Program-made: the position numbers and the translations under genes
In this document: in pieces, positions 39,088-51,300 of the stretch
Layout: each line of letters starts with the position of its first letter
Position numbering within the stretch: the stretch's first letter is position 1
Assembly (NCBI RefSeq): GCF_024713975.1
Contig: NC_091116.1
Location: 4,178,463 to 4,242,462, forward strand
Direction: 5' to 3'
Length of the DNA: 64,000 nt
DNA from: Paralichthys olivaceus
Lineage: Eukaryota; Chordata; Actinopteri; Pleuronectiformes; Paralichthyidae
The notes under the pieces: generated by a model
The model's input: only the letters and a program-made list of their open reading frames with translations
Told to the model about the DNA's origin: nothing
Database searches by the model: none

Positions 39088-40074
39088 TCAGTTGCACAGG
39101 TCTGTGGTACACTTAAAGATGTAAAAGCTCAAATTGGACTCTAAATGCAAGACCTCCGTTCGGCTCAGGCACTTCTTGTGAGAATAGCCTGCAGTGCACA
39201 GGGGGGAAAATATGATGCAATGTCACAAAGTCTGTCTGACAATACGGTCACAAAAATAAATCAGCCTTAAACTTCACGGCAAGATATCTAAATTCACTGG
39301 GAAATGCAAAAATAGGAGCTGGAGTCGGAACAAAGACTGAGAGAGCTGTAGTCTGGCTCTGTCGTCATTTCACTGCAAAGAAAAGACGACTTACTGTGAC
39401 GTAAAGAGACGACACGGCCGCAGACGTCTGTGAGTCCCCTGCAGGTCTCCACTGTGCAGCGGCCAAACACTGGACATAGGTTGCACCGCAGAGCCTCTGC
39501 TGGAAAACACACAAACACAGTCATTCATTTACAAGTTGTCCTTCAACGTTTTTCCTGTCACTTTTGGAAAGAAAAAGAAAAGAGGTGACTCTAGGTTAGT
39601 TTTCATCATCGGGATGTGTCAGTGCTTAACGACAAAATGTTCCAACACAACATAAAAAGACAAGAGGAGGAAAAAAGGAGTGTGTATAAAGATTTGCTCA
39701 GAAAAAATTAAAATTAAAATAGAAGTATAGAAATTTAACGTGAAATAAAAAAGAAATAATGTGGATATTGAACTTCATAAAATCTTTGTTGCAGATAAAC
39801 TCAAACGTTTGCGGAGGACGTGTTTAGAAAGAGATTTTGTGTAATGCCAATTATTTTGGTTGCTTAACTAATCAAACCTTAGATAAATAGTAAATTCTCA
39901 TGGATCAAATTTACCGAATATATTATTGCATTTTTTTTTTTTTTTTTTGGGATTGACTATCTGCGATTCCACAGAGCAATTAAACAGATAAAAAGAAGAG
40001 AAGCCAGTTTGTGAAGCAGACCTACCACTGCTGCAGGCGATCAGGAGAACGAGAGCGAGCTGTAAGGCTTTCAT
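39088..40074 (-). CDS. Ly6/three-finger protein 2 (8 cysteines), three coding exons
   Basis: Coding exons are 40074-40026, 39499-39395 and 39188-39088, both introns phase 1, for 84 aa. The signal peptide is MKALQLALVLLIACSS, followed by AEALRCNLC, and the protein ends exactly at the signature KCTTDLCN with no tail, so it should be secreted without a GPI anchor. Exon structure, phases and the AEAL-C start match the Ly6 gene at 33559-35126, so the two are tandem paralogues. It has eight mature cysteines. Compared with its neighbour it lacks the seventh and eighth of the usual ten, the pair that bond to each other in the Ly6 fold; the usual CC is KC here. A possible UTR acceptor (TTAAACAG) ends at 40098, just upstream of the start codon. 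Confidence 0.82.
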
Positions 40075-41122
40075 TTTTCAGTCCGAAGAGACGATGGCTG
40101 TTTAAGAAGCATTTAAAAAGTGACATGATGAGACATTTTATCAAGCAGAACATCCTGCTGGGAATCAAGTGTCCTCCCACCCTGTCCCATTGCTCCCCCT
40201 CGTCTGTCCTTCTCATTTCATCATTTCATTTTTAGCGATATTACTGCAGAGTAACTGTAGTAACGTGTAAAATGCGAAAATAACCAACCAGAAAAATAAA
40301 TAGTAAATGCAAAATAAAGGGATAGATTGATCGTACATGCAAACTAGTTTTAATATTAAATGGGAAAATGTTTAAGATCCCACAGGATAACATGTAGTAC
40401 TGATAATGAAGGAATTGGATAAAATAAGGTGTAATAATACTAGATTCATTTCACATTTTATATTCTTTCTAGTTAAATTTACACAATAAAATGCTTTCTG
40501 CTTAGAAACCCATCAATTTAAATTAGAAAATAATAAATAATTACCAGCTAGTGTTCTTTAGGTTTCCCCGGGCTCCAGTATCAGTGTGTGTTCTTGCAGG
40601 ACATATTCATACTGATCAGTCCGATTAATGATTACACTTGAAATCCCAGTGTGTCGCCACATGTGCTGCAGCAGGGGACGGATAATATAACAAACCAGGG
40701 GGTGAGGACCTCTTGGGGGGTTTTATTATTAAAGTTATTATTATTAGAGCACAGACGGGAAATGTCAGTGGTTCGTAAACTGTAGTTCCGCATTAGAAGC
40801 TCTCAAGAAACTGTAAAAAGTTTGATGTTGTGTTAAATTATTTATTAAAAAAACAGTTCTACAATATTCTGTCATTTTATTAAGAAGAAAAGACAAACCA
40901 AGATCACCCAGTAACTGAATCTTTCAAACTCTACATTGTATTGTTACAGACAGAAGCTTTACATCAGTCTTATACAGTATATGCGTCTCTTCGGATTGTT
41001 TTCAGAATAAAAAGCTAAAAAAAACTATTCCTGAGCGAATATATTCCAGATTCATTTATACCCACAGCAATCCAGTACCAAACACTAATAATAAAATTGA
41101 GCAATCAAAGATACAAATACAA

Positions 41123-41128
41123 TTTATT
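41123..41128 (-). terminator. Candidate polyadenylation signal of donson
   Basis: Reads AATAAA on the minus strand, about 160 nt past the donson stop codon. Use of the site is inferred. Confidence 0.45.
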
Positions 41129-41289
41129 GACAAATTAGCAGCCGGAACAATACATTTATGAACTTTAAAATAAATTCAGAATTATTCAATCGCTTTAAAA
41201 AACTGTAAGGAAATAAAATCTGTTTTAAAAGACATTTTAAGATCAATACACCAGAAATGGTTTAACGAGCCGTCCGATTCCGGCTCCCT

Positions 41290-44200
41290 TCAGTTCTTCC
41301 AGGTGTAGCTGTAGTTGTTCAAGCTGATGTGTGTCAGGGCAGTCTTGCCCAGGCTGGACGGCTGCTGCAGCTGCTGGAGGGAGGCAGGATGGAGGCCGCA
41401 ACCGGACACGTCCACCGGGCAGTTGGCACTCTGAGAACAAGACAGCAGGAGTCAGTGTTTGTTTTAATGAGCGACCACTGGGAGGCTTCATGAGGACGTA
41501 CACATACATGTTGCTTGGTGGTGCTTATGTTCATGACAGCGGTAGGCGCGTGCGTGTAAAGAGTGGCTGAGTAGTTTCCCTTCTGCGCGGGCCGGAGAAG
41601 GGTCGTGATGGTGTGGAGAGACGAAGGGAGGATAGGTCCTGCAGGAGCCGAAGACAAAATGAAATACAATCAGTGATAAAATAAAGAAAAGAGTGACTCC
41701 GACTGATCCTCCTGCTCTTCTGTGTCACCCTACTCAAGTCAACCCGACTTTCCGATTTGCTGGAGCCGGCGAGTCTCCCTTATTGCGTGCTATGGAAAAT
41801 CTGCTGATCGATGGTCAGCTCATCGGTGAAGAAAGCTTCTGCGGGAATATTTATTGAAGCTTAACCGAGGAGGAAAATCAGAATTCACCCGCACAACATC
41901 TGTGCAGGATGCTGTCTCGCATTCTGAAGTCTGCTTTCCTGCAGTCGCACTTTAAACCCCAACAGATCATTTAATAGTTTTGTGTATTATAGCTAAATAG
42001 TCATTTTCGGACGTGACCTGTGAAACCCAGAGAATTGGGTGAGAGGTGGAGACAGGAAGTGACTATTTAACTCTGTCAGCTCTTATCACCACAGACATCT
42101 GTCTTTTACGTGTCACTGCTTTTCACCGGGATATATTTCGAAGTGTCATCGACCTCCCCTCCTGTTTTTAAAGGGAAAAAGCTTTAAATATATATATATA
42201 TATATAAGAAATAACCGAATTAATTTAATATAAATGGTTTAGATACTGCTGCTGTGTACCTGTGATCTCCAGACTGCTGATATTCTGGAAGGTAGAACCA
42301 ACCTGACTCTTCACGTTCACACTGCGAGCCTGAAAAAAGAAAACGCCAAACACACATTTCTTATTATGACATCTGGTTGAGTGTGTGTTAGTGTGTGTGT
42401 GTGTGTGTGTGTGTGGTGCCCATACCTTCAGTGTGTGCATCGTAGCTCCTCTGAAAGCGATGGGAGCCAGCAGGGTTGGGGGTAACCCAGCCTGGGAACC
42501 CGCTGCCGCCACCACGCTCTTACAGTTGATGAGGAAGTTGATGAGGGTGAAAGTGTGAGGCCCCTCCACACACACCACCGACTCTGGTTTGTGGTCCAGA
42601 GACACGGTGCGACTCTCCTTCCGACTAGAACTAGCGGTCAAGGAGCTTTGACTCTTATTGCTTGTTTTCCATTAAACACGAGATGCAGTGCGGCTCGATT
42701 AGCACGAGCAGAGCTACGAGTTGTCACACAGAAAACTATGGGGATACAGTTGGATGCTGATGCTGTCTGGCTTCTTGATTTTGTCCTCGATTCCCATCTC
42801 CTTCAGCCAGGAGAAGCTGCTGTCTTCGTCGTCGTTATATCCGTCTTCTCCTCCCTCGTCCTCCTCCTGACACGCCGCGCCTTCAGTCGGCTCAGAGCAC
42901 CTACAATCACAATTACGTGATTACAATTTATTATCTATGATATATAAAAATTGGTATGGTATTTCAGCGTGTGGATTTATGTTGAGTAAAGACGAGATAA
43001 AGCAGATACAGGTAATCAGACTCACCCCTCCGATTTCCCATCCTGCCCATCCAGGTTCTGTTGGTCCTTGCTCTTCCTCCTCTCCTCCACTAGAGGGAGA
43101 CTGAACTCTATACCTGAAGTTAAACAAATACAAATACAAAACGTGACTTCATATAACAGTGGTTTTCTTGTACTTCCATTACATTTTTGTTTGATTAAAT
43201 GAAAAAGAAACGAAATAAGGGAGAAAGGCTGTTGGTGTTATATTATTTTTATTGATAATTGTTATTTATATATATTACCTTTAAAATATAAAACTTTAAG
43301 TTTGTGTCACAGCCCTTTTTGAACATTTTTAGGATATTTGAACCTCTATAAAACTGATCAGCAAGATTTATCTTTATATATTTTTTAGCCTTTACATAGG
43401 ATATTAACTCTTCTAAGTTGTATCTAATTGGCGACTCCTAGTTACTGTATTAATACTTTAATGTGTGTAAAGATGAGACTCACCTTCAGCCTTCATTGCC
43501 TCTCTGAGACCTCGAGTTGTCGGAGAAATCAAGGCGGTGATGGTGCTGGACTCACCGAGACCTGCTGCCCTGAACAACACTGTAAACTGACACCACAGAA
43601 AAGAACACAGGGACACTCGTTTATTCTGTTTTGTAACGGGACAGCAATTTGATGATTTAGAAAACACAAAGGGCTACCTGATAGGAGCAGAGGTAGAAGT
43701 AAGGACACTGTCTGGCCTTCAGGAGACTGTAGAGAGATGATAGACTGACTGACCTGTGGAGGAGAGATGAACGGAGAGAAAACGCAGAAGGTTCAGCCAC
43801 ACATACTTCATGGCTTTGCACTGTAACTCTCCTTCTGTTCTTTCTTTTTATGACACCTTCAGAAAATGTGTGATGTGAAAATCCATGATTAAATAGGATA
43901 TATGATATAATCTTAGCCCCTCTCCATTCCAACCCAGCTGTTAGCCCTTGTATATTCTGATGCGATGGGATTATATCACTGAATCGCTTTATTTTCAATC
44001 TGTTTATTTTTTATTTTTGAGCTGCTCTCCATTGCACAGCACTGGAGTAGTGATATGGATGTTTCTTAAAACTACCATCTCCTGCCTCACCATTCGCTCA
44101 TGAGACTCTGCTGCAGTGATGCATTTTGTGCCCAGGGGGTGCTCTTCCCTGTGAAGCGCCTCTCAGCATTGATCCGGGGGAACAGAGAGATCCAGGGCAG

Positions 44201-46370
44201 GGAGGGATGCTGCCAGTAGACCAGACACTGCTGGAAGGCACAACGGAGCTCAGAGCAGGACCTGGGATCCTGCAGGGGAACAGAGGGGATCCACGGAGCG
44301 ACGCCCGAGGTTGAAAATCATCGTCTGGAAGACGCAAGGTTACTCACGTGTGATAATGACGCGAAAAAGGTTACCTGTAGACTGTGAGGCAGGGTGGTGA
44401 ACTGAGCTCTACAATGCTGGCTGAGCCCAAGAGCCTCCTCCTGGGCTTTGGGCTGCTCGGCCCACGACAGGGGGAGCGGGGAGGTGAAGAGGAGGCGAGT
44501 CTTCAGGCTCCAGTCTGCTGGATACTCTGTGCAGACGGGAGGAGCTATGGAGGCAGGAGCAATGGCCTGTGGACTCTGGGAGGAGAGCACGGAGAGAACA
44601 GGTTGATCGATTGAACCAGCACGTTAAAGAGATGGAGAGACAGACATCTTGAATGGATGGATTGTGAGTGCAGGAACAAACATACAACCTTCAGGAGTGG
44701 ACTTTTAACGTCTTCATCCTCTTCTTCAAACAGAGAGTCATCCTCAGAGACAGTGAGACATTTCTAGGACAGAGGACAGACGAGTGAAAACGGGAAAACA
44801 AACCACATTGTTTCAAGAGACACGAGACTTAAGTTTTTTGTAACCACATACTTTTTAATATCCGTTCAATTTGATTCTTGTGTAGATTTTATTGAATTTT
44901 TTTCAATTCAAAGGATTCTGCTGTGTGTCTATGTGGAGCAGTCAATCATCTAACGAATGTTTCACCTTAAAATTAGGTTTGAATCAGAGGCAGAGCCAGG
45001 GGGCGGGCACCGGCCCCTCCTGAAATCTGATTGGCCTCTGAAGTGCCCAAATAAACTAGTAATAACCTTCCATTTTTGAAAATAAAGAAGCAATGACTTA
45101 TAAAGCACCTTAGTGCAGCTTAATGAATCAGGCATTTACCTGACATATAAAACTCAGGGCCCCTTTATGGCCCCTGATTTAGAAAAATCCTGGATCAGCC
45201 CCTGAGTTGAATATAGAGTTAGGGGGGATAGCAACTACTGATCCCAAGCCAGGGTCGATTCACTCATTACAGCAGCAGATATTACGAATGACAATATTAA
45301 AAATATACTTAGATAGGCAATACAAATACAGACAATATGTATATAGTGACCCCTGTTACCATCCAAGGGGCCAGGGTGGACATGGTGGAGAATTACAAAT
45401 ACTTTACTTACTGTATACTGCGTATACTTTAACTTACATTCATGTACAAATCAACTACTGTACACCAACTGTTTCCAACACTGTTTGCACTCTTAATCCT
45501 GTTTTTCTCTGCCATATTTACATTTATACTGTAATTCTGTTCACACTGCCATATTTATATTCCACTGATAACTCTGTGTATATTTATACCCTTCATTCTG
45601 TTCATCCTGCCATATTTATACTCTTGATATCTTTTAATTACTTCTATTTTTTATATTTCATGTCCTGCACATATGGCATTATTGATAATAAAGTTGACTT
45701 GACAAATGTAAATCTATACATACCCGGTTTTTATTTCTACATGTCTATATCTTTTATTTGATTTTAGTCTTACCTGACTTTTAGATGGCTGTGTTTATAC
45801 CTGACATTTGAATTTATTAATAAGGTATTTCTGATTCTGACAATATATACCCCTTTGTAGAGAGATGCACTTGGGTGAAGTGGATGAGTGTGTATAGATG
45901 TGTAGATATACACACATACATGCATTATACACACATACATGCATTATAAGTGTAGTATAACAACAAACCCTGGAGGACACCTCTCGGTGCTCGTGTCTCT
46001 CTGCCTCGGTCAGACTCGCACTGAAGGATGAGACTCCTCGACACTCTCTCTTTGTTGACGCGTCCTCCTCCCGATCGTCGCCGGGTTTCGCGTCCTCGTT
46101 CAGAATGTGGATCTTCTTTTTGGGGCTGTACGTGTTCTCGATGCTGGAGAACGGGTTCCTGCGCTTGGTGCCACCTCGGCTGAACAGCGGGCCCGGGGAA
46201 AACGGCCGCACGCACGCCGGGGATGAGCCGCTTCGTCCCGGGCTGCCAGCGGACTCCGGTCCGCTCGGGCTGGAGGGGACACCGGCGTCGCTTCGGGATC
46301 TCCTCCACCTCTTCCGCATGATGTCCGCGGGTCGTTTGAAGCTGGGGGAATATCCTGCCGGCTGGGACAT
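41290..46370 (-). CDS. donson: DONSON (downstream neighbour of SON), complete 12-exon gene
   Basis: Nuclear replication-fork protein that helps load the CMG helicase and protects forks (family knowledge). Exons from high to low: 46370-45969, 44763-44689, 44575-44375, 44269-44091, 43753-43678, 43586-43484, 43113-43026, 42900-42748, 42624-42426, 42329-42260, 41638-41508, 41430-41290. All phases join, giving 605 aa; human has 566. Family landmarks: [14 protein letters not shown] at the start, [103 protein letters not shown] and [11 protein letters not shown]. The N-terminus is basic and disordered, and an acidic block ([17 protein letters not shown]) precedes the FSWL motif. The start at 46370 is chosen because it is the first true ATG in frame and aligns with the family. 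The exon 1 donor is GTTTGT, slightly weak. Confidence 0.95.
42391..42415. repeat. (GT)n microsatellite in a donson intron
   Basis: An uninterrupted GT run in the short intron between donson exons 9 and 10 (42330-42425), about 10 nt from the exon 9 donor at 42425. Confidence 0.9.
45207..45700 (+). repeat. AT-rich interspersed-repeat fragment in donson intron 1
   Basis: Contains CTGTTCACACTGCCATATTT and CTGTTCATCCTGCCATATTT as near-duplicates, then CATATGGCATTATTGATAAT and AAAGTTGACTTGAC, typical of the 3' UTR and tail of fish non-LTR elements. A 184-codon open frame across it is tyrosine-rich low-complexity translation of this repeat, not a gene. Confidence 0.5.
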
Positions 46371-46476
46371 ACTGACGAGGAGCTGTTGAGCAAGGTCGCT
46401 CACGGTGAAAGACGGATCTTGAAGAAGACAGGAGGCGCCGCTGGTTTTCTTATCGCGCCTTCCGCACTCAAACAAA

Positions 46477-46526
46477 TTTTGGCGCGTGGCTTGCTGACGT
46501 AGGGAGGCGCGCGTGATGCGGATTGG
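46477..46526 (-). promoter_or_regulatory. donson proximal promoter: E2F-like site and CCAAT box
   Basis: The plus strand reads TTTTGGCGCG at 46477-46486, fitting the E2F consensus TTTSGCGC, about 110 bp upstream of the start codon. TGACGT, a CRE half-like motif, follows at 46495-46500, and ATTGG (CCAAT on the donson strand) is at 46522-46526. The region is CpG-rich. E2F control would suit an S-phase replication gene; binding is inferred. Confidence 0.55.
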
Positions 46527-46569
46527 CTCGTAGGAAAACGGAGCTTCCGGTTTAAGACGTCACACATAA

Positions 46570-47880
46570 AAATAAAATTCCCTAATTTGAAGTTTATAAT
46601 AAATATTTTGTTGCCACCGCAATATACAGTAATCTAGTGTGTAACATCTCAAGACTATTATTGAAATGATCGATTATCTACTGTTAATAATTACTGAATG
46701 AATCAACAATTATTTCATTGTAAGAGTATTGCATCATATTAACAACATGATTATAATTTCAGATTTAAGTTTATGCTTCTTCATCTATCTTCTTATCTGT
46801 ATGCTATGATTTATGGGTATTTTAACTTTTATGAAACTTAAAAAGCGTTTTATACTTTTATTGAAAATATTCCTCTTTTATCTATTGTTAATAATTTCTG
46901 TATGAATCAACATTTATTTAATTTTAACACAATGAAGTGAGAATATTATATTATATTGCATTGTTTTATGATGTGTGCAAGTGTGTGTGATTTATGCTGT
47001 TGTTGTTCTTCCTCCCTGCCTGAGGGTGGTGCTGTTCACCCTGTTCAGCAGATGGGATATGGTGAATTAGCATAATCAATTGTGGCAACGATTCTTGATG
47101 GTTAAGACAAAGAATTCAATTTAACGATTTATATGTTTTCTCATTTTTAAAACACTTCAATTTGTTGCAATGACTTATTATTGTTTTAATTAGGGCTCGA
47201 GCATTGCAAGGACCCTAATACACAGTGGAGGGACTGATTATTGTCAAAGAAATACTGTGTGTTAAACTGCTCTGAAGTGCACAACTATCACATCTTTATT
47301 GTTTACATGCATTAGTCTAATGACCTTTTGTTACATTACAGGAACCATGTAATGTGAAATATCAGTATTATACTTCATATGTAATGTTGTATTTTTGTGT
47401 TAGGGAATCGTACAACAAAACAATGGTTGTTAAGAGAGTTTCTGTATGTGCTTATGCAGGCCAGGTTTTTACGGAGCCCTGATCTTTGGATGAGACGCTC
47501 ATGAATGGATGAAACCAAGCAGAACATCCAGCAACCAGACTTCACAATATCCACCTTAAAAAACAACCCCTGTTTCTTTCTGGTTCTGACTTTGACCAGA
47601 CGGACATTTTGACTTTATTCCAGTGCTGGGAAAGCATGAACTCTAAACATTTGTGTGTGTGTGTGAGCTCATGGAGTCTTGAAATGCTGAAGTAGTTTGT
47701 GACTTTGACGATGTTGTGGAATCAGTCAGGACTCTGTGTTAAAGTGAAGATCAGGATTCATGATCTGAGAAATTATGAACTAAAAGCATGATTGTAAGTG
47801 TGTCTTCTACATCATAAACCTCCCAATAAAAAATGGACTGATCGTTAACTAGTTCATTTTAATGTGTATGAAGTGGACTT
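46570..47880. other. AT-rich spacer between donson and the NLR gene
   Basis: This divergent spacer separates the donson promoter (minus strand) from the NLR gene (plus strand). It is AT-rich and I see no gene or clear repeat family in it. Confidence 0.5.
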
Positions 47881-47899
47881 TGAACTTGGTGGTGTCATC

Positions 47900-47965
47900 T
47901 AGCTCAAGACGGAGGAGGAGCATGAAAACAAGGAAGTGATGAACAGAAGGAGGAAAAGTGAGCAG
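47900..47965 (+). other. Predicted 5' UTR exon of the NLR gene with two short upstream ORFs
   Basis: A good donor (GAGCAG|GTGAGT) ends this exon at 47965. Joining to the acceptor at 48369 would place two short frames before the main start. ATG 47922 gives five codons ending TGA at 47937-47939. ATG 47939-47941 overlaps that stop (TGATG) and runs MNRRRKSEQ, then six codons into the next exon, past the main ATG. The left boundary of the exon is not determined. Confidence 0.4.
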
Positions 47966-48376
47966 GTGAGTGTTCTTTATATTCAGTCTACGGTGTTAAC
48001 ACAACTTTATGAAAGTTTTACTGACACACTCATACCTGGTTTTAACATCTGTCTGTTGATTACACACCTCAAAGTTTGTCAGTTCACACTTGGTGATAGA
48101 CGTAGTTTCCATGTGATCGGATCACCAGAGACGGATGTGGACACCAGTTGTGGTACAAAGTGTCTTCAAATGACTCATTAACAGAGTTAACTCACAATTT
48201 CACTTTTTATCATCATCACATCTGTTAATATATAAAAACAGAACCGTGATTTCAGAATCCTCCATTACAGTCACCTTAGCGTGTGTGTGTATGTGTGGGT
48301 GTGGCTGTGTTCTTGATAAGACTTGTTTGAGAATTTACAGGAATCAGGTCAGTGTTTTTTTTTCCTCAGACACAAG

Positions 48377-51300
48377 ATGAGTGGTCATGAGGAGGATAGA
48401 GCCGAGTCTCCAGCGTTCAGGTGTGAGTCTCTGAAGAGTGGCCAGTCCAAAAGACTTCCTCCAGTCTTCAGTACTGAACCTGGACCCTCACCCACAAAGT
48501 AAGAGACCTGCTACAAACATCAGATAAAACATCAGCTGTGATGGAGGAGAGAATACATTTTTCTGGTGAACTTCAATAAGCTGCCAACAATTTTTCAAGA
48601 TTCAAATCAGTTTTGAGTCCGGAATATAACTGACTTTGACAGAAACTTCTCTGGTGTGCAAAGGCATGCAACCAAAAACACTGTCAGTTCCAGAGTCAGT
48701 GGATCAACTGATTGTGTTTTCTATAGCAATGAAGATAAACCTTATTCATATTATTTATTATTTGTATTGTCTGTCAAAAGTTACAATAGTTAAGTCACAA
48801 ACAGCAGTTTTAACACAGACACACAAACACACACACACACACACACACACAGAGTCATGTGATTTCAAATAAATGCAGAGGAGGAGAGAGTGAAAGTGAA
48901 AGTGTTCAATCTGTACGGAGCAGAGTGAGCAAACCTGAAGTCTAAGGCTGGTAAGTGTTTGAGCAACATTAATATCATTCATTAATATTATTTTACTGTC
49001 AGAGGCTGAGTCTGCTTTCGGGAGAAGAAGATTCAGGATGAACTTCTATCAGTAAATCAACAGTTTGACTCAACTCTGTGATCGGGCAACACATAAAACC
49101 TGCAACTGTCTCAGGTTACCGTGAGAACAGGGAACAGTGCAGGAGGGTTGACGTTGTTATATTTGATGAAAAGATGAATTTGTGTACCTGGCTTTGTTGT
49201 GTTTGTGTTTGAGGTCACAGTCAATGTCAGTGTTTTTCCTCTCAGACGGAAGATGAGTGGTTATGAGGAGGAAGAGGAGGACAGAGAAGAGACTCCAGGG
49301 TCCAGCTGTGTGTCTCTGAAGAGTGGCCAGTCTAAAAGACTTCCTCCAGTCTTCAGTAATGAACCTGGACCGTCACACACAAAGTAAGAGACCTGCTACA
49401 CACCTGTGGACCTCCAAACTGAATCCTTAGAGAATGAATCAGTGAATGATGAGTTCTGAATGAAAACATGTTTGTGTTTGCAGAGGTCGGGACAACAGAC
49501 TGAGAGCAGAGACTCCAGGGTTCAGCTGTGTGTCTCTGAAGAGTGACTGGTCTATAGGAAATCCTCCAGACTTCAGTATTGAACCTGGACCCTCAAACAC
49601 AAAGTAAGAGACTGTTTCTACTGTGAACCGATCTGAAGAGGATTTAGTTCCCACAAGTCTGCCCCTGACAAATCACTCAGAACCATTGTTAAATTCTCTA
49701 GATACTCATTTTTATCAGTCCCAAAACAACCAACACATAGGGGTGAAAACAAAACCTTGACAGAAGTAATGACAACCTGCGACTGTGACCTTTTAGTAAT
49801 CAGGAAATGTCTTCACAGAGAGAGGAAGAGGAGTCATGTTTCTGAGGAGGAGCAGTCGTCCTGCTGTGCTTCGTGTCAGGACGTCCTGAAGGATCCAGTC
49901 TCCACCAGCTGTGGACACTGGTTCTGCAGACAGTGCATCACCTCATACTGGGACCAGTGTGGTTCTTCAAGAGACTCCTCCTGTCCCCAGTGTGGAAAAA
50001 GATGCAGAACAGGACCTGGAGGTCAGACAGCCGGTCGGAGCAGCACTGTACATGTGTCTGCTGATGTCTTCACTTCTGATAACGGCACATTATTTTGTTC
50101 CTTCATACAGCATTCTCTGTCTCTGACATTGTTTCTTGTCTTTCAGCAGATCTTGGTCTGCAGGAGGTTTTAGATGAATATAAGACCAGTCTGAGGAGGA
50201 GATGTGAACATGTGACTGAAGGAACTGATAAAACAGGAAGTAGAACCCTCCTCAACAAGATCTACACTGAGCTCTACATCACAGAGGGACAGAGTGAAGA
50301 GGTTAATACTGAACATGAGGTGAGGCAGCTTGAGAGGGCTTCCAAGATGAAGACCCTCGACGACGCTCCCATCAAGTGCCGCGACATCTTCAAAGCCTTC
50401 ACTGACCAGCAGAGCAGCATCAGAGTCGTCCTGACCAGCGGCGTCGCTGGCGTTGGAAAGACCGTCTCGGTGCAGAAGTTCACTCTGGACTGGGCAGAGG
50501 GTTCAGAGAACCAAGATGTCGGCCTGCTGATTGTGTTGTCGTTCAGGGAGCTGAACCTGGTGAAAGACGAGCAGTACAGTCTTCTCACGCTGCTCCGTGT
50601 TTTCCATCCAACATTAGAGAAGGTCCCGGCAGAGACGCTCGCCGTCTGTAAACCTGTGTTCATCTTTGACGGCCTGGATGAAAGCAGACTTTCCCTGGAC
50701 TTCAGCGACAGGAGGGTCGTGTCTGATGTCACACAGACGTCATCAGTCAACGTGCTGCTGACAAACCTCATCCGGGGGAATCTGCTCCCATCAGCTCTGG
50801 TCTGGATAACCTCCCGACCTGCGGCGGCTGATCAGATCCCTCCTGTATGTGTTGACAGGGTAACAGAAGTACGAGGCTTCACTGACGCCCAGAAGGAGAA
50901 GTACTTCAGGAGGAGATTTTGTGATGAAGAGCTGTGCAGCAGAATCATCTCACACATCAAGACGTCCAGGAGCCTCCACATCATGTGTCAAATCCCAGTC
51001 TTCTGCTGGATCAGTGCTACCGTTCTGGAGCACATGTTTACCACAGACCAGAGTGAAGAGCTGCCCAAGACTGTGACTGACCTGTACTCACACTTCCTGC
51101 TGGTTCAGACAAAGAAGAAGAAAAAGAAGTATGGTGAGGGACATGAGAAGACTCCGAAGCAGCAATCGGAGGCTAACAGGGACATTCTTCTGAAGCTGGG
51201 GAGGCTGGCGTTTGAACATCTGGAGAAGGGAAACATGTTCTACCAAGAAGACCTGGAGCAGTGTGGTCTTAATGTCACCGAGGCCTCGGTGTACTCAGGA

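Noticed and set aside
39294-39395. Direct read-through of Ly6 gene 2 exon 2 into the intron (SSFLCSEMTTEPDYSS)
   Set aside because: It destroys the Ly6 fold, and a good donor (A|GTAAGTC) plus a downstream exon ending KCTTDLCN explain the gene better.
42555-42920. A 121-codon plus-strand frame across donson exons 8 and 9
   Set aside because: It is antisense to two donson exons that match the family in frame and phase.
45207-45761. A 184-codon plus-strand open frame, the longest outside the recognised genes
   Set aside because: It is tyrosine- and isoleucine-rich low-complexity translation of an AT-rich repeat tail inside donson intron 1, with no domain and no splice support.
47939-47965. MNRRRKSEQ as the true N-terminus of the NLR
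   Set aside because: It ends in phase 0, and joining it to the next exon gives a stop within seven codons. The ATG at 48377 gives the open frame, so this was treated as an upstream ORF.
50274-50771. A 165-codon antisense frame opposite the NACHT exon
   Set aside because: It is a shadow of the NACHT coding strand; it has no recognisable domain, and the sense strand carries Walker A and B motifs.
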